A DNA stretch of 64,000 bases from an uncultured Prevotellaceae bacterium (GCA_902776475.1 CACYQD010000003.1:124001-188000), one strand, 5' to 3'; shown: positions 34,595 to 43,801, numbered from the stretch's first letter. Notes: generated from the sequence alone by a model not told the origin. Translations and numbers: made by a program.

Positions 34595-34708
34595 TCCCTC
34601 TCCCTTTGGGAGAGGTTAGGTGAGGGCAAAACAAAGAGACGCCCCATTGTGACGTCTCTACATAAATAATATGTCCCCTCACCCGTCCTCTCCCAAAGGG
34701 AGAGGGGC
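34595..34708. repeat. 114-bp palindromic MITE-like element, copy 2
   Basis: Inverted arms (34595-34627 and 34676-34708) flank a hairpin at 34636-34658. Arms, hairpin and spacing match copy 1 at 23790-23900 almost base for base. It lies between two convergent genes. Confidence 0.8.
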
Positions 34709-34800
34709 ATTTTCAATTTTCAATCTTCAATCAGCCAAAGGCTGCCTCAATCTTCAATCTTCAATCAGCCAAAGGCTGCCTCAATTTTCAATTTTCAATT
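34709..34800 (-). repeat. Heptamer tract TTGAARA downstream of trmD
   Basis: Tandem TTGAAAA/TTGAAGA units (minus sense) with two CAGCCAAAGGCTGCC spacers (34732-34746, 34766-34780). It starts a few bases after the trmD stop at 34805. Confidence 0.9.
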
Positions 34801-34804
34801 CATC

Positions 34805-35491
34805 TCATTTTTCATTTCCATCCAGCAGGTCGGGGCGCAACCGACGAGTCCTCTCCAGACTTTGCTCGATTTCCCAGTCCTTGATCTTGCCTTCGTTGCC
34901 GCTGAGCAGGATATCGGGCACTTTCCAGCCCTTGTAGTCGGCGGGACGGGTGTAGATGGGGGCTGAGAGCAGCCCGTCCTGGAAACAATCGGAGAGGGCG
35001 CTCTGGTCGTCGCTGATGACACCGGGCACAAGCCTCACGATGGCGTCGGCCATGACAGCGGCTGCCAGCTCTCCTCCGGTCAGCACATAGTCGCCGATGG
35101 AGATCTCGCGGGTGATCAGGTGGTCGCGCACGCGCTGGTCGATGCCTTTGTAGTGACCGCAGAGGATGATGATGTTGCCGAGCATCGACATCTCGTTGGC
35201 GATGCCTTGGTCAAACTGCTCTCCGTCGGGGGAGGTGAAGATCACCTCGTCATACTCCCGTTCGGCCTTGAGGGCGGAGATGGCCCTGTCGATGGGCTCA
35301 CACTGCATCACCATGCCCGCAAAACCGCCGTAGGGATAGTCATCCACGCGGCGCCATTTGTCGGTCGTGTAGTCGCGGAGGTTGTGCAGATGGATTTCTG
35401 CAAGCCCTTTCTTCTGGGCACGGGCCAGGATGGACTCATGGACAAAGCCCTCCAGCATCTCTGGCAATACAGTGATGATATCTATTCTCAT
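34805..35491 (-). CDS. trmD: tRNA (guanine-N1)-methyltransferase TrmD
   Basis: This 228-residue SPOUT methyltransferase makes m1G37 in tRNAs that read codons starting with C, using S-adenosylmethionine. Visible are the N-terminus [15 protein letters not shown], the loop [15 protein letters not shown], the trefoil-knot motifs [13 protein letters not shown] and [15 protein letters not shown]. The start at 35491 gives the conserved N-terminus; an upstream in-frame extension to 35542 is rejected. In many bacteria trmD is next to rpsP or rimM, which is not the case here. Confidence 0.96.
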   Translation of the reverse strand: MRIDIITVLPEMLEGFVHESILARAQKKGLAEIHLHNLRDYTTDKWRRVDDYPYGGFAGMVMQCEPIDRAISALKAEREYDEVIFTSPDGEQFDQGIANEMSMLGNIIILCGHYKGIDQRVRDHLITREISIGDYVLTGGELAAAVMADAIVRLVPGVISDDQSALSDCFQDGLLSAPIYTRPADYKGWKVPDILLSGNEGKIKDWEIEQSLERTRRLRPDLLDGNEK

Positions 35492-35538
35492 GTTGTCTTG
35501 AAATGAAATTGTGTGATTGTGTCGGGGAAATCTGGAAA

Positions 35539-37314
35539 TCAACGGTACCCGCTTCCGCCACCGCCGCCGCTTCCGCCGCCGCCGCTGTAGGAGGAATGAC
35601 CTCCGCCGCCTGAACTGCTGCTGTAGCTGCGGGAACTGGAAGAAGACCTGCTCGAATAGGTCCTGGGTGTGATGAGGTAGTCCATGTGCTTGTAGGCTTC
35701 TCCCGTCGCTGTGGCGAGGGCCGTGGCGAGGGCCAGGGTATCGGGGTCGATGAGGATATTGTTCAGGTCTCCGATCTCACCGAAATCGGGCATCACCTTC
35801 TGCATGTCATGGCTCACCTGGTCGGTGATGCCAAACAGGGTGGCGTGCACGAGGTATTCTTTCCACAGGGCCACCTCCTCCATGGTGCGGTCCTTGGACA
35901 GGGTGAACTCCTCCAGGTATTTCTTCAGACCAAACACCTCCTGGGCGTCCTCTGGCTCGATTCGCATGAGAGAGGGCATCGTGTCTTTCTGCAACGAGTT
36001 TTTCAACGATTTGGCAAGCGGTACCAACTGCTTGGTGTTATTCTGCACATAGGTTTTCAACTCGTTGGGCTCAAGCACGTGGTCATCCCCGGATGCCTTA
36101 TAGAGCAACCGATGAAGGTTTTCCCCATAGTCATGACTCATCGCATCCACATGCTCGGGCTTGGCCACTAAAAACATTTTCTGCATGCCGCCTTTCTTGC
36201 CCGGCACGTTGACAAGGGTCAGCTGCTTCGCATAGATCATGCGCAGGATATAGGCCTTGCGCAGGGCATCATAGTCTTTCTTTCCCTTGATGGCGAAGTA
36301 AATGCCTGCCGTATGGTTGAGAAGGCCATTGCAGGGGATGCCGCGGAACCAGTTGTCGGCCTTGCCCTTGACATTGCCGAAGAGGTGGTGCATGGTCTTG
36401 TCCTTCTTGCAGGCTCTCATCGTCAGCACTGGTGTGGCGATGAGGACCACCGGCGCCAGGATGATGAGCAGGATGAGCATCAGCACGTCCATCATGCTGG
36501 ATGTGCCCGAACTGAGTCCTGCCAGCGACGACTTGGAGGCTTGCTGGGCATCCATCTCCTCGGTGTCGAGGTAGTCGCTGCCGCGCAGGGCCTTCCGCTT
36601 GACGGCTTTGTAGAAGGTTTTGTCCACCGTGGTGGTGGGGTGAAGCAGTCCCTTGTTGAACTGCACCATGACCGTCATCTTCTCGTCATCCGACTGGAAG
36701 GGACGGGTGGTCTTCACATCGATGACCCCATCCGTGACATAGATGGTGCCGTAGTGCTTGAACGACCACACACGGGTATTCTCTGTCGTCAGGGTCTTGC
36801 CCTCGGCCTTGATGGTCACGTGCATGTTCTGCGCGTAGGGGGCCGCGGCCTGGTAGAAGGTGAAGATAAACCCGTCGTAGTCGGTGTATGACTTGACAAG
36901 CCGGGTCAGCGTGTAGTGCACATTGTGGGTATGATGCCCATAGCTGCCGATGCCCCAGCAGAGTTCCTTGCCTTTCTCTGCCATGTAGATGCCGCACTTG
37001 TAGGCTTTGTCCTCAAGGGTTCCATTCACTATCCAGGGGTTCACGGGCGTGAATTCGCGCCCTGTCTCATCACTGACGGACAACTCGCCGACATCGCGTC
37101 CCTGCAGGTCGTACATCTTGATGTATCCTTCTGTCCCTCTGTCAACATTGACGGTTCTGGATTCGCAGATGCGGGCATGGCCAAGGTCGTTGATGACGAC
37201 CTCGATGTCAACATTGAAGAGTTGGGCTGCCGACGACAGACTCCATCCCATGACGATGAGAAACAGGAGCAGTCTCTGGATGGAGATCAACTGATGGGAG
37301 ATGGTCTTGCTCAT
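35539..37314 (-). CDS. DUF2207-type membrane protein with Gly/Ser-rich tail
   Basis: This 591-residue protein has a signal peptide, an extracytoplasmic N-terminal beta domain (about 30-240; [17 protein letters not shown]), one or two helices (about 275-305, [20 protein letters not shown]), a cytoplasmic region (about 306-550) and a low-complexity tail of Ser, Gly, Tyr and Arg ending in GGGGSGYR. This layout is that of DUF2207 predicted membrane proteins (YciQ-like), whose function is unknown. It overlaps the upstream gene by an ATGA, and that gene encodes a protein similar to its N-terminal domain. Confidence 0.8.
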   Translation of the reverse strand: MSKTISHQLISIQRLLLFLIVMGWSLSSAAQLFNVDIEVVINDLGHARICESRTVNVDRGTEGYIKMYDLQGRDVGELSVSDETGREFTPVNPWIVNGTLEDKAYKCGIYMAEKGKELCWGIGSYGHHTHNVHYTLTRLVKSYTDYDGFIFTFYQAAAPYAQNMHVTIKAEGKTLTTENTRVWSFKHYGTIYVTDGVIDVKTTRPFQSDDEKMTVMVQFNKGLLHPTTTVDKTFYKAVKRKALRGSDYLDTEEMDAQQASKSSLAGLSSGTSSMMDVLMLILLIILAPVVLIATPVLTMRACKKDKTMHHLFGNVKGKADNWFRGIPCNGLLNHTAGIYFAIKGKKDYDALRKAYILRMIYAKQLTLVNVPGKKGGMQKMFLVAKPEHVDAMSHDYGENLHRLLYKASGDDHVLEPNELKTYVQNNTKQLVPLAKSLKNSLQKDTMPSLMRIEPEDAQEVFGLKKYLEEFTLSKDRTMEEVALWKEYLVHATLFGITDQVSHDMQKVMPDFGEIGDLNNILIDPDTLALATALATATGEAYKHMDYLITPRTYSSRSSSSSRSYSSSSGGGGHSSYSGGGGSGGGGGSGYR

Positions 37315-38240
37315 AGTCGTGAGGCTTTGATGAAACGGAAGATGAAACCGCCGAGTATCACCAGCAGACAGCCGATGGAGATGGCGGTCTTGGGATAGGC
37401 TTCGAGGTATTCTATCAGAGCCAGACCGCCGGATTCCGTCTCGAGTGTCGCATCACTCATCATGGCTGAGTGAAGCTCTTCTTCCACTACAGGGGAGGGA
37501 ACGGCCTGAGCCAATGGTGCCCCACCGTTTAACGATAGATCAGCGGTATTCAGCGAATCGCGGTCCTGACGCGTTGGGAGCCCCTCGAATAAGCCGGCTC
37601 TGAAGGCGAGGTGCACGTGCATCGTGGTGATCCCTTCTTTTCCCGCCTTGGGAGTGATGTAGAGAACACCATCCTGCAACTGGATGTCGCCGTCGACTGT
37701 CGAGTGGTCGAGGTCGATGTCGGACGGGGCAAGTTTCTTGTCCTTGAGAGAGATCTTGATGTCTGCCTGGCTGGCTGGGCACGACGGGTCGAGGCGGATG
37801 AAATCATAGTCGAGCACGTCATGTCCATCCTCGGAGTACATTACATTGATCAGGGGATAGGTGGCATAATACTTGTTTCGCTTGCCGGGCACCAGTCCCC
37901 AACACAGTTCGGCGGTGTCGGCATCTTTCCACATCCGTCCGCACTTGAACTGCTTCTTGTCGGCAGATACCGTGGGGTTCCACCAGTCCAACCGCTCGAA
38001 ATGTTCATCCCTCCCCAGCATGTCCACAAGCAGGATGCACTTCTTGTGCAGATGCTTGCCCTCGACGGGAATGCGGAACTCATCGGCATCCTGAGGGGTG
38101 ATGTCGAGAATCTGTGTCGTGGAGATGTAGTCGGAGGCGAGCCGTACGTCTGCGGCGGCCCTGTGAATGACGGGCTTGGCCGACAGCGGTATGACCGTCA
38201 GCCACACCAACCATAACGCAGTCCATTTACTTATTCTCAT
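37311..38240 (-). CDS. Single-pass membrane protein related to the DUF2207 N-terminal domain
   Basis: This 309-residue protein has a signal peptide (ALWLVWLTVIPLSA), an extracytoplasmic domain and a C-terminal helix (AISIGCLLVILGGFIFRFI). Parts resemble the neighbour: KCGRMWKDADTAELCWGL here versus [18 protein letters not shown] there, followed in both by an N-x-Y...Y-x-L stretch and a D-x-D-F-I segment. It looks like a paralogue reduced to the N-terminal domain plus an anchor. The ATGA overlap with the DUF2207 gene suggests the two products are made together and may interact. Function unknown. Confidence 0.75.
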   Translation of the reverse strand: MRISKWTALWLVWLTVIPLSAKPVIHRAAADVRLASDYISTTQILDITPQDADEFRIPVEGKHLHKKCILLVDMLGRDEHFERLDWWNPTVSADKKQFKCGRMWKDADTAELCWGLVPGKRNKYYATYPLINVMYSEDGHDVLDYDFIRLDPSCPASQADIKISLKDKKLAPSDIDLDHSTVDGDIQLQDGVLYITPKAGKEGITTMHVHLAFRAGLFEGLPTRQDRDSLNTADLSLNGGAPLAQAVPSPVVEEELHSAMMSDATLETESGGLALIEYLEAYPKTAISIGCLLVILGGFIFRFIKASRL

Positions 38241-38283
38241 CTGTTATTTGGTATTACTCAAGTTTTGTATTTGCTCTTTTGTC

Positions 38284-38315
38284 CACACTCCTACACTCCC
38301 ACACTCCTACACTCC
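38284..38315 (+). repeat. Two exact 16-bp tandem copies of CACACTCCTACACTCC
   Basis: The 109-bp gap between the NYN gene and the DUF2207-like operon contains two perfect tandem 16-mers, and degenerate copies follow to about 38336. It looks like a small noncoding satellite. Confidence 0.8.
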
Positions 38316-38349
38316 TTCCACTTGACTACACTCCTTTTAAGTTGTGGTC

Positions 38350-39114
38350 TTACTTTCCTCGTTTCAACCGCACGAACACGTGCGTGGCATGGCTGTTCTC
38401 CACCTTGCGCCGCTCCACCTCGAAGTATTTGGGACATGACTCGATGAGCGGGGTGAGTTTCTGAAACCCGTAGTTGCGGGGGTCGAAGTCTGGACTCTTT
38501 TTCAATACCAGACTGCCCACTTCAGCCATCGACACCCAGTCGTTGTCATCACTCAGGTCGTCGATGGTGTGGCGCAGGAGCTTGATGACGGCATAGGTGA
38601 TCTTCTCCTTGGGAGGAGCCTTCTTCTCCTTGTCGCTGACGGCTTCCTGGGAAACCGTGTCCTCGTCTTCAGTGCCCAGGTTCTCGATGTAGATGAACTT
38701 GTCGCACGAGACGATGAAGGGCCGCGGCGTCTTCTTCTCACCCATGCCGATGACCAGCTTGCTCGACTCCCGGAGACGGGTGGCCAAACGGGTGAAGTCG
38801 CTGTCGCTGGAGATGATGCAGAAACCGTCCACCTTGTTGCTGTGGAGGATATCCATGGCATCGATGATCATGGCGGAGTCTGTGGCGTTCTTGCCGGTAG
38901 TGTAACCATACTGCTGGATGGGCGTGATGGCGTTCTCCAACAAGACGGATTTCCATCCCGCCAGGTTGGGCTTGGTCCAGTCGCCGTAGATGCGCTTGAT
39001 GGTGGGGATGCCATATTTGGCAATCTCGTTGAGCATCTCCTGCACATGGGAGGAGGGCACATTGTCAGCGTCAAACAGCACGGCCAGATATAGTTCTTTC
39101 TTGTTTTCTGTCAT
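38350..39114 (-). CDS. NYN-domain (LabA/DUF88-like) protein with C-terminal OST-HTH/LOTUS domain
   Basis: This 254-residue protein has an N-terminal PIN-like NYN nuclease fold with acidic residues in LFDADNVP, DSAMIIDAMD and IISSDSDFTRLA, the usual metal-binding places. The C-terminal part (about 185-254; YAVIKLLRHTIDDLSDDNDW, FDPRNYGFQKLTPLIE, VFVRLKRGK) matches the OST-HTH/LOTUS fold, which in other proteins binds RNA. The combination suggests a ribonuclease or RNA-binding regulator. The start at 39114 gives the standard N-terminus and leaves a TACTTTTG box (39135-39142) upstream. An extension to 39234 is rejected. Confidence 0.9.
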   Translation of the reverse strand: MTENKKELYLAVLFDADNVPSSHVQEMLNEIAKYGIPTIKRIYGDWTKPNLAGWKSVLLENAITPIQQYGYTTGKNATDSAMIIDAMDILHSNKVDGFCIISSDSDFTRLATRLRESSKLVIGMGEKKTPRPFIVSCDKFIYIENLGTEDEDTVSQEAVSDKEKKAPPKEKITYAVIKLLRHTIDDLSDDNDWVSMAEVGSLVLKKSPDFDPRNYGFQKLTPLIESCPKYFEVERRKVENSHATHVFVRLKRGK

Positions 39115-39134
39115 TTTTCTGTGATAGTTGTATG

Positions 39135-39142
39135 CAAAAGTA
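39135..39142 (-). promoter_or_regulatory. -7 element of the NYN gene
   Basis: TACTTTTG on the minus strand lies 21 bp upstream of the ATG at 39114. Confidence 0.5.
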
Positions 39143-39378
39143 ATGAAAAAATCCCAAATGGAGTCCATTTGGATAAATAAAATGTTGTTTTGCATGAATA
39201 AGCAAACGGCATGCCAAATCATGCAAAGTGTCAAAACCAGGCATGACCTCCCTGCAGGGACTTTTTTGTTTTTATCCTTTTTCTTGCGCTGACGTTCAAG
39301 TTGCGCCAGATGGGAAAACTAGATCGGGAATGTAAAGTTTTGGATACAATCCGAAAAATGGATTTCATGTCAAACTAT

Positions 39379-39386
39379 TATTTTTG
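39379..39386 (+). promoter_or_regulatory. -7 element of the carboxylesterase operon
   Basis: TATTTTTG lies 42 bp upstream of the ATG at 39429. The rest of 39143-39378 is AT-rich with no gene; a short CTCCCTGCAGGGA palindrome followed by T residues at about 39249-39268 is the only other structure. Confidence 0.45.
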
Positions 39387-39428
39387 CCCTGTCATTCTAA
39401 CTAACTTAATTTTTTTATCGGATAGATT

Positions 39429-40913
39429 ATGAAGAATTTGAAAGATTTTCTGCTTTTTTTGCCCTTGCTGGCTTTGTTTGGCTGCAACGCTGATGTGAAC
39501 AGCCCGGTGCTGACTGTCGAAGGGGGCCAGATACAAGGTGTCACGGCCGATATCCCCGGAGTCTTCGTCTATAGAGGCATTCCCTATGCCGCACCGCCTA
39601 TCGGCGACCTGAGATGGAAAGAACCGCAGCCCGTCGTGGCCTGGGAAGGCATCATGATGGCTGACAAGTTCGGACATCCCGGCTACCAGTCCGTGCATTA
39701 CCCCGAGGGATATGCCAAGGAATGGGGATATGGCGATGAGGCTCCTTACTCGGAAGACTGCCTCTATCTCAATGTCTGGACCAAGGCACCCGGAAAGGTG
39801 GACCAGAAACTGCCCGTGGCTTTGTGGATCCATGGCGGTGGATACCGTGAGGGATGGGGCTCGGAACCTGAGTTCGACGGACAGGAATGGGCCAACAAGG
39901 ATGTGGTGCTCGTCTCCATCAACTACCGCCTCGGTATTTTCGGCTTCATGCCGTATCATGAACTCTCTGAGGAAAGTCCCAACAAAGTGTCGGGCAATTA
40001 TGGCATCCTCGACCAGATACAGTCGCTGAAATGGATCAAGGCCAACATCGCCCAGTTTGGCGGAGATCCCGACAATGTCACCATCTTCGGACAAAGTGCC
40101 GGTGCGGGAAGCGTGAAGGCGCTCTGTGAGTCGCCTCTGGCACGTGGCCTCTTCCACAAGGCGGTCATCATGAGCGGCGGCGGTGTCAATGTGCCGGCCA
40201 CGGACAAGGAGGAAGCCAAACCGGCTGTTCCCGTCAACAAGTTCTTCACCTACAACCCCACGCTTGAACAGGCCGAGGCCGACACCAAACAGGTCATGGA
40301 CTGGGCCGGACTGACCGACCTGGCCAAACTGAGGGAAGCTTCCACGGAAATGCTCTACACGGTGGGCTCTTTGTATAATGCGGTGACGAAAAATGATGTC
40401 TTCCTGATGGGACGCCCCATGATTGACGGCTATGTGTGCACGAAGAGCTTCGATGACGCTGCACGCGAGGGAACGTTGGCCGATGTCCCCTATATGATCG
40501 GCTACACGCTGAACGACATGGGCAACATGTCGCCCGGCATCGCTGAGTTCTGCAAGGTGCGCCAGAGTAAGGGCGGCAAGGCCTGGGCTTATGAGTTCGC
40601 CCGTCCTCTGCCCGACGACGGTTCGCATCCTGAGGTCACCAAGCGCCTCAAGGGGGCTTTCCACTCCTCCGACCTCTGGTTTGTGTTCAAGTCGCTCAAA
40701 CATTGCTGGAGACCCTGGACACAGGGTGACTGGGACCTCTCGGAGAAGATGCTCACCGCATGGACCAATTTCGCCAAATACAGCGACCCCAACGGTCCTG
40801 ACGGAGGCGCATGGGCTCCTTGCACCGCCGAGAACCCGAAATTCATGCTCTTCAAGTTGAATGACAAGGATGAGGAGAACTCTGAAATGGGCGACCCCAT
40901 CCTGCCGGAATGA
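39429..40913 (+). CDS. Type B carboxylesterase lipoprotein
   Basis: This 494-residue alpha/beta hydrolase has a lipobox (ALFGC, Cys19). It shows the oxyanion HGGGY, the nucleophile elbow FGQSAGAG (Ser223), the EDCLYLNVW signature and the His in AFHSSDLWFVF. The acid position seems to be Asp in TLNDMGNM rather than the common Glu-Gly. Members include para-nitrobenzyl esterase and esterases acting on acylated polysaccharides. Being surface or periplasm anchored and next to a polysaccharide lyase gene, it may remove ester groups from glycans; this is inference. Confidence 0.92.
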   Translation: MKNLKDFLLFLPLLALFGCNADVNSPVLTVEGGQIQGVTADIPGVFVYRGIPYAAPPIGDLRWKEPQPVVAWEGIMMADKFGHPGYQSVHYPEGYAKEWGYGDEAPYSEDCLYLNVWTKAPGKVDQKLPVALWIHGGGYREGWGSEPEFDGQEWANKDVVLVSINYRLGIFGFMPYHELSEESPNKVSGNYGILDQIQSLKWIKANIAQFGGDPDNVTIFGQSAGAGSVKALCESPLARGLFHKAVIMSGGGVNVPATDKEEAKPAVPVNKFFTYNPTLEQAEADTKQVMDWAGLTDLAKLREASTEMLYTVGSLYNAVTKNDVFLMGRPMIDGYVCTKSFDDAAREGTLADVPYMIGYTLNDMGNMSPGIAEFCKVRQSKGGKAWAYEFARPLPDDGSHPEVTKRLKGAFHSSDLWFVFKSLKHCWRPWTQGDWDLSEKMLTAWTNFAKYSDPNGPDGGAWAPCTAENPKFMLFKLNDKDEENSEMGDPILPE

Positions 40914-40941
40914 ACTTGTGGCGTAAAAACTAAAGGATGAT

Positions 40942-41433
40942 ATGAGTAAAGGATTATTGTTGGCATGTTTGACAGCAGGATTCTTTGGCCTGCTGGGTTG
41001 CGCACCGAAGAAAACGATGCCCGCAGGTGACCTGGTGGGCGTGGAATATACCCGCAGCGGCACGATGGCTGGTTATGAGTATGAGGGACGTGTGCAGCGC
41101 GACTCCACAGGGGCGTTTGTCCTGAGAGCGATGAAGGAAAATTACGGTCCTTTGTTCGAAAAGAAACTGACCTCACAAGACATGGAGAAATTTCTCCAGA
41201 TCATCAAGGAAGAGAAGATGTATCTGTACAAAGAGTCATACCGGCCGAAGATGGAGGTGCTTGATGGTTGGGGATGGTCTTTCTCTGCCTATTTCTCAGA
41301 TGGGTCAAGGATTCGCTCGTACGGCTCTAATGCTTCTCCAAAAGGCAGTGGCCTCGGAAGAATCTACGCTTGCATGAATAGCCTGATCCAGGATGGCATT
41401 CCGGTGGATCCATCCGCTGATGATAATCAATAA
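40942..41433 (+). CDS. Small lipoprotein of unknown function
   Basis: This 163-residue protein has a lipobox (FGLLGC). The mature part has a repeated-strand look (EYTRSGTMAGYEYEGRVQRD, here from about residue 35) and ends in a charged tail. No family is recognized. It lies 28 bp after the carboxylesterase and 4 bp before the lyase/hydrolase gene, so it is probably part of the same operon. Confidence 0.8.
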   Translation: MSKGLLLACLTAGFFGLLGCAPKKTMPAGDLVGVEYTRSGTMAGYEYEGRVQRDSTGAFVLRAMKENYGPLFEKKLTSQDMEKFLQIIKEEKMYLYKESYRPKMEVLDGWGWSFSAYFSDGSRIRSYGSNASPKGSGLGRIYACMNSLIQDGIPVDPSADDNQ

Positions 41434-41437
41434 TACA

Positions 41438-43801
41438 ATGAAGAGAGGCTTAGTGACAGTGACCGTCCTGATGGTCTCCTTCCTGGCGGCAAGTGCGCAG
41501 TCCATCTGGGACAAGGCGCATCTTGCCCGAGTGAGGGAGTCGCTCGGCAGACCTGCTTATGCCGTTGCTTACAGGCAACTGCTGGACGACGCCGACAAGA
41601 AGTTGGCCGCCGAACCGGTGTCAGTGATGATGAAGGAGAAAACGCCTGCCAGCGGTGACAAACATGATTATATGAGCCTCTCGCGCTACTTCTGGCCCGA
41701 TCCGTCGAAACCTGACGGACTCCCTTATATCTCGCGCGACGGGGTATCCAATCCGGAACTGGAGCGTTACGACCGCAACCGCCTCTCGACCATGGCCGAC
41801 GGCGTCACCACACTGTCGCTGGCCTGGTATTTCAGCGGCGATGAGAAATATGCAAGAAAGGCTGTGGAATACCTGAAGGTGTGGTTTCTCAACAAGGAGA
41901 CACGCATGAATCCCAATCTGAACTATGCCCAGGTGGTTCCCGGTATGTTCAACGACAGGGGCCGTTGCTACGGGGTCATCGATACCTACTCGTTTGTCGA
42001 GATGCTTGAGGCCGTGCAATTGCTTCAGCAGTCGCCTGCTTTCAGCAGGAAAGACCAGAAGGCGCTGAAGGTTTGGTTCGCCAGATTGCTGGAATGGTTT
42101 CTGACCAGCAAGCAGGGCATGGAGGAGGGCGAGCAGCGCAACAACCACTCCGTCGCCTACGATGTGCAGGTGATTGCTTTTGCCTGCTATGTGGGAAATC
42201 GCCAAGTGGCGGAGCTATACGTCCGTGATTTCCCCGAAAAACGCATTTTCCAGCAAATTCAGCCTGATGGGAGACAACCTCAGGAATTGCGCCGCACGCT
42301 GGCGTTCGGCTATTCGCAGTACAACCTCTCTCACATGATCGATGTGTTCAGGATGGCGCACCACATGGGCATCAGGATTGATGACGCCACTTCTGCCGAA
42401 GGGGCGGGTTTCTACAAGGCCATGGATTTCCTGTTGCCCTACGTGGGAGTGAGTGTCGACAGATGGCCCTATCAGCAGATCAGTGAGTGGGACTATAAGC
42501 AAAACGAGTTCTGCAAGGACCTTTACCGGGCTTGGGTGCTCAACCCACTGCGCACGGACTACTTGGATGTGGCCAAGAGTCATCTGAGGATGAATTGGAG
42601 CGACCGCTTCTTTCTCCTCTATTATGAACCCGATGAGAGCGACGATGCCTTCGCCTCGGCTGATGTGCAGTTGCGCTATCAACTGGAATGTGTGAAAGAG
42701 GCACGGAAAAAGGTGGCCGACAAACAGAAAATGATGCCCCGCAGCGTCGAGAAAGACGGCAGCCTGCGACTCGTCGGCGAGAACGACTGGTGCTCGGGGT
42801 TCTTCCCGGGGATGCTGTGGCTGATGTATGAGTACAGCCATGACCGTTTCTGGCGCGAACAGGCTGTGAGCTACACTTGGCTCATCGAGAACGTGAAATA
42901 CCACACAGGCACTCACGATCTTGGATTCATGATGGGATGCTCGTTTGGCAATGGCTGGCGCCTCACCCATGAGGAATCGTTCCGGGACGTGCTGCTGCGC
43001 TCGGCAGAATCATTGGCCACACGATTCAACGAGAAAGTGGGGTGCATCTGCTCATGGAGTTGGGGAACACCCGATCGTTGGAGATACGCGGTCATCATCG
43101 ACAACATGATGAATCTGGAACTGCTCTTCGAGGCTTCCCGTCTCACAGGCGACAAGAGGTATCATGAGATGGCTGTCAGCCATGCCACAAAAACCATGGA
43201 AAACCATTTCCGCGACGACTATTCGTCGTATCATGTGGTTGACTATGACCCCGAGACGGGCAAGGTGATCAAGCGCATCACCCATCAGGGCTACGCCGAC
43301 GAGAGCGTATGGAGCCGAGGACAGGCCTGGGGACTGTATGGCTTCACCATGTGCTACCGATATACCCGCAACGAGGCATTCCTCCAACAGGCACGGCACA
43401 TCGCACGGTTCTTCTTCTCGCAACAAGACTTGCCGGCCGACAAGATCCCCTATTGGGATATGCGCGACCCGGGTATTGAAACTGCCCGGCAAACGGCTGC
43501 CACGGCAGAGGTGCCCCGTGATGCCTCGGCAGCGGCCATCTTCGCTTCAGCACTCTATGAGTTGGCTGGTTATGTTCAGCCTGATGAGGCCCGTGGGTAT
43601 GTCAGCCTTGCCGATCAGATCCTGCATAGTCTGCAGCAGAACTACCAGCCCCAACCGCAGACGGCCCAGGGCTTCCTCCTTCTCCATTCTACGGGAAACC
43701 ATCCGGCGGGTGATGAAATCGATGTTCCCATCAACTACGCTGACTATTATTATCTTGAGGCATTGCTGAGAAGAAAAGCTTTCCGCTCTCTCAGACCATG
43801 A
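41438..43801 (+). CDS. Fused alginate-lyase-family polysaccharide lyase and GH88/GH105-type unsaturated glucuronyl hydrolase
   Basis: This 787-residue protein has a signal peptide (TVTVLMVSFLAASAQ). The N-terminal half (about 25-365) is of the alginate-lyase fold (PL5/PL38 type) with the Asn-Asn-His motif (N235-N236-H237 in EQRNNHSVAYD) and a Tyr-rich segment GYSQYNLSHMID. The C-terminal half (about 400-780) is an alpha6/alpha6 unsaturated glucuronyl hydrolase. Asp494 in THDLGFMMG and Asp555 in IIDNMMNL are 61 residues apart, as are the active-site Asp88 and Asp149 of Bacillus UGL. The chain could thus cleave a uronic-acid polymer by beta-elimination and then remove the unsaturated sugar. The substrate could be glucuronan, alginate or another uronan. 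The start at 41438 is chosen for the signal peptide. Confidence 0.88.
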   Translation: MKRGLVTVTVLMVSFLAASAQSIWDKAHLARVRESLGRPAYAVAYRQLLDDADKKLAAEPVSVMMKEKTPASGDKHDYMSLSRYFWPDPSKPDGLPYISRDGVSNPELERYDRNRLSTMADGVTTLSLAWYFSGDEKYARKAVEYLKVWFLNKETRMNPNLNYAQVVPGMFNDRGRCYGVIDTYSFVEMLEAVQLLQQSPAFSRKDQKALKVWFARLLEWFLTSKQGMEEGEQRNNHSVAYDVQVIAFACYVGNRQVAELYVRDFPEKRIFQQIQPDGRQPQELRRTLAFGYSQYNLSHMIDVFRMAHHMGIRIDDATSAEGAGFYKAMDFLLPYVGVSVDRWPYQQISEWDYKQNEFCKDLYRAWVLNPLRTDYLDVAKSHLRMNWSDRFFLLYYEPDESDDAFASADVQLRYQLECVKEARKKVADKQKMMPRSVEKDGSLRLVGENDWCSGFFPGMLWLMYEYSHDRFWREQAVSYTWLIENVKYHTGTHDLGFMMGCSFGNGWRLTHEESFRDVLLRSAESLATRFNEKVGCICSWSWGTPDRWRYAVIIDNMMNLELLFEASRLTGDKRYHEMAVSHATKTMENHFRDDYSSYHVVDYDPETGKVIKRITHQGYADESVWSRGQAWGLYGFTMCYRYTRNEAFLQQARHIARFFFSQQDLPADKIPYWDMRDPGIETARQTAATAEVPRDASAAAIFASALYELAGYVQPDEARGYVSLADQILHSLQQNYQPQPQTAQGFLLLHSTGNHPAGDEIDVPINYADYYYLEALLRRKAFRSLRP

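Noticed and set aside
39249-39268. A CTCCCTGCAGGGA palindrome followed by T residues as a terminator
   Set aside because: No plus-strand gene ends upstream of it, and the stem has almost no loop.
39378-41063. A 561-codon minus-strand open frame across the carboxylesterase
   Set aside because: The plus strand encodes an intact alpha/beta hydrolase with Ser223 and a lipobox. The minus frame has no recognizable feature and spans the promoter region.
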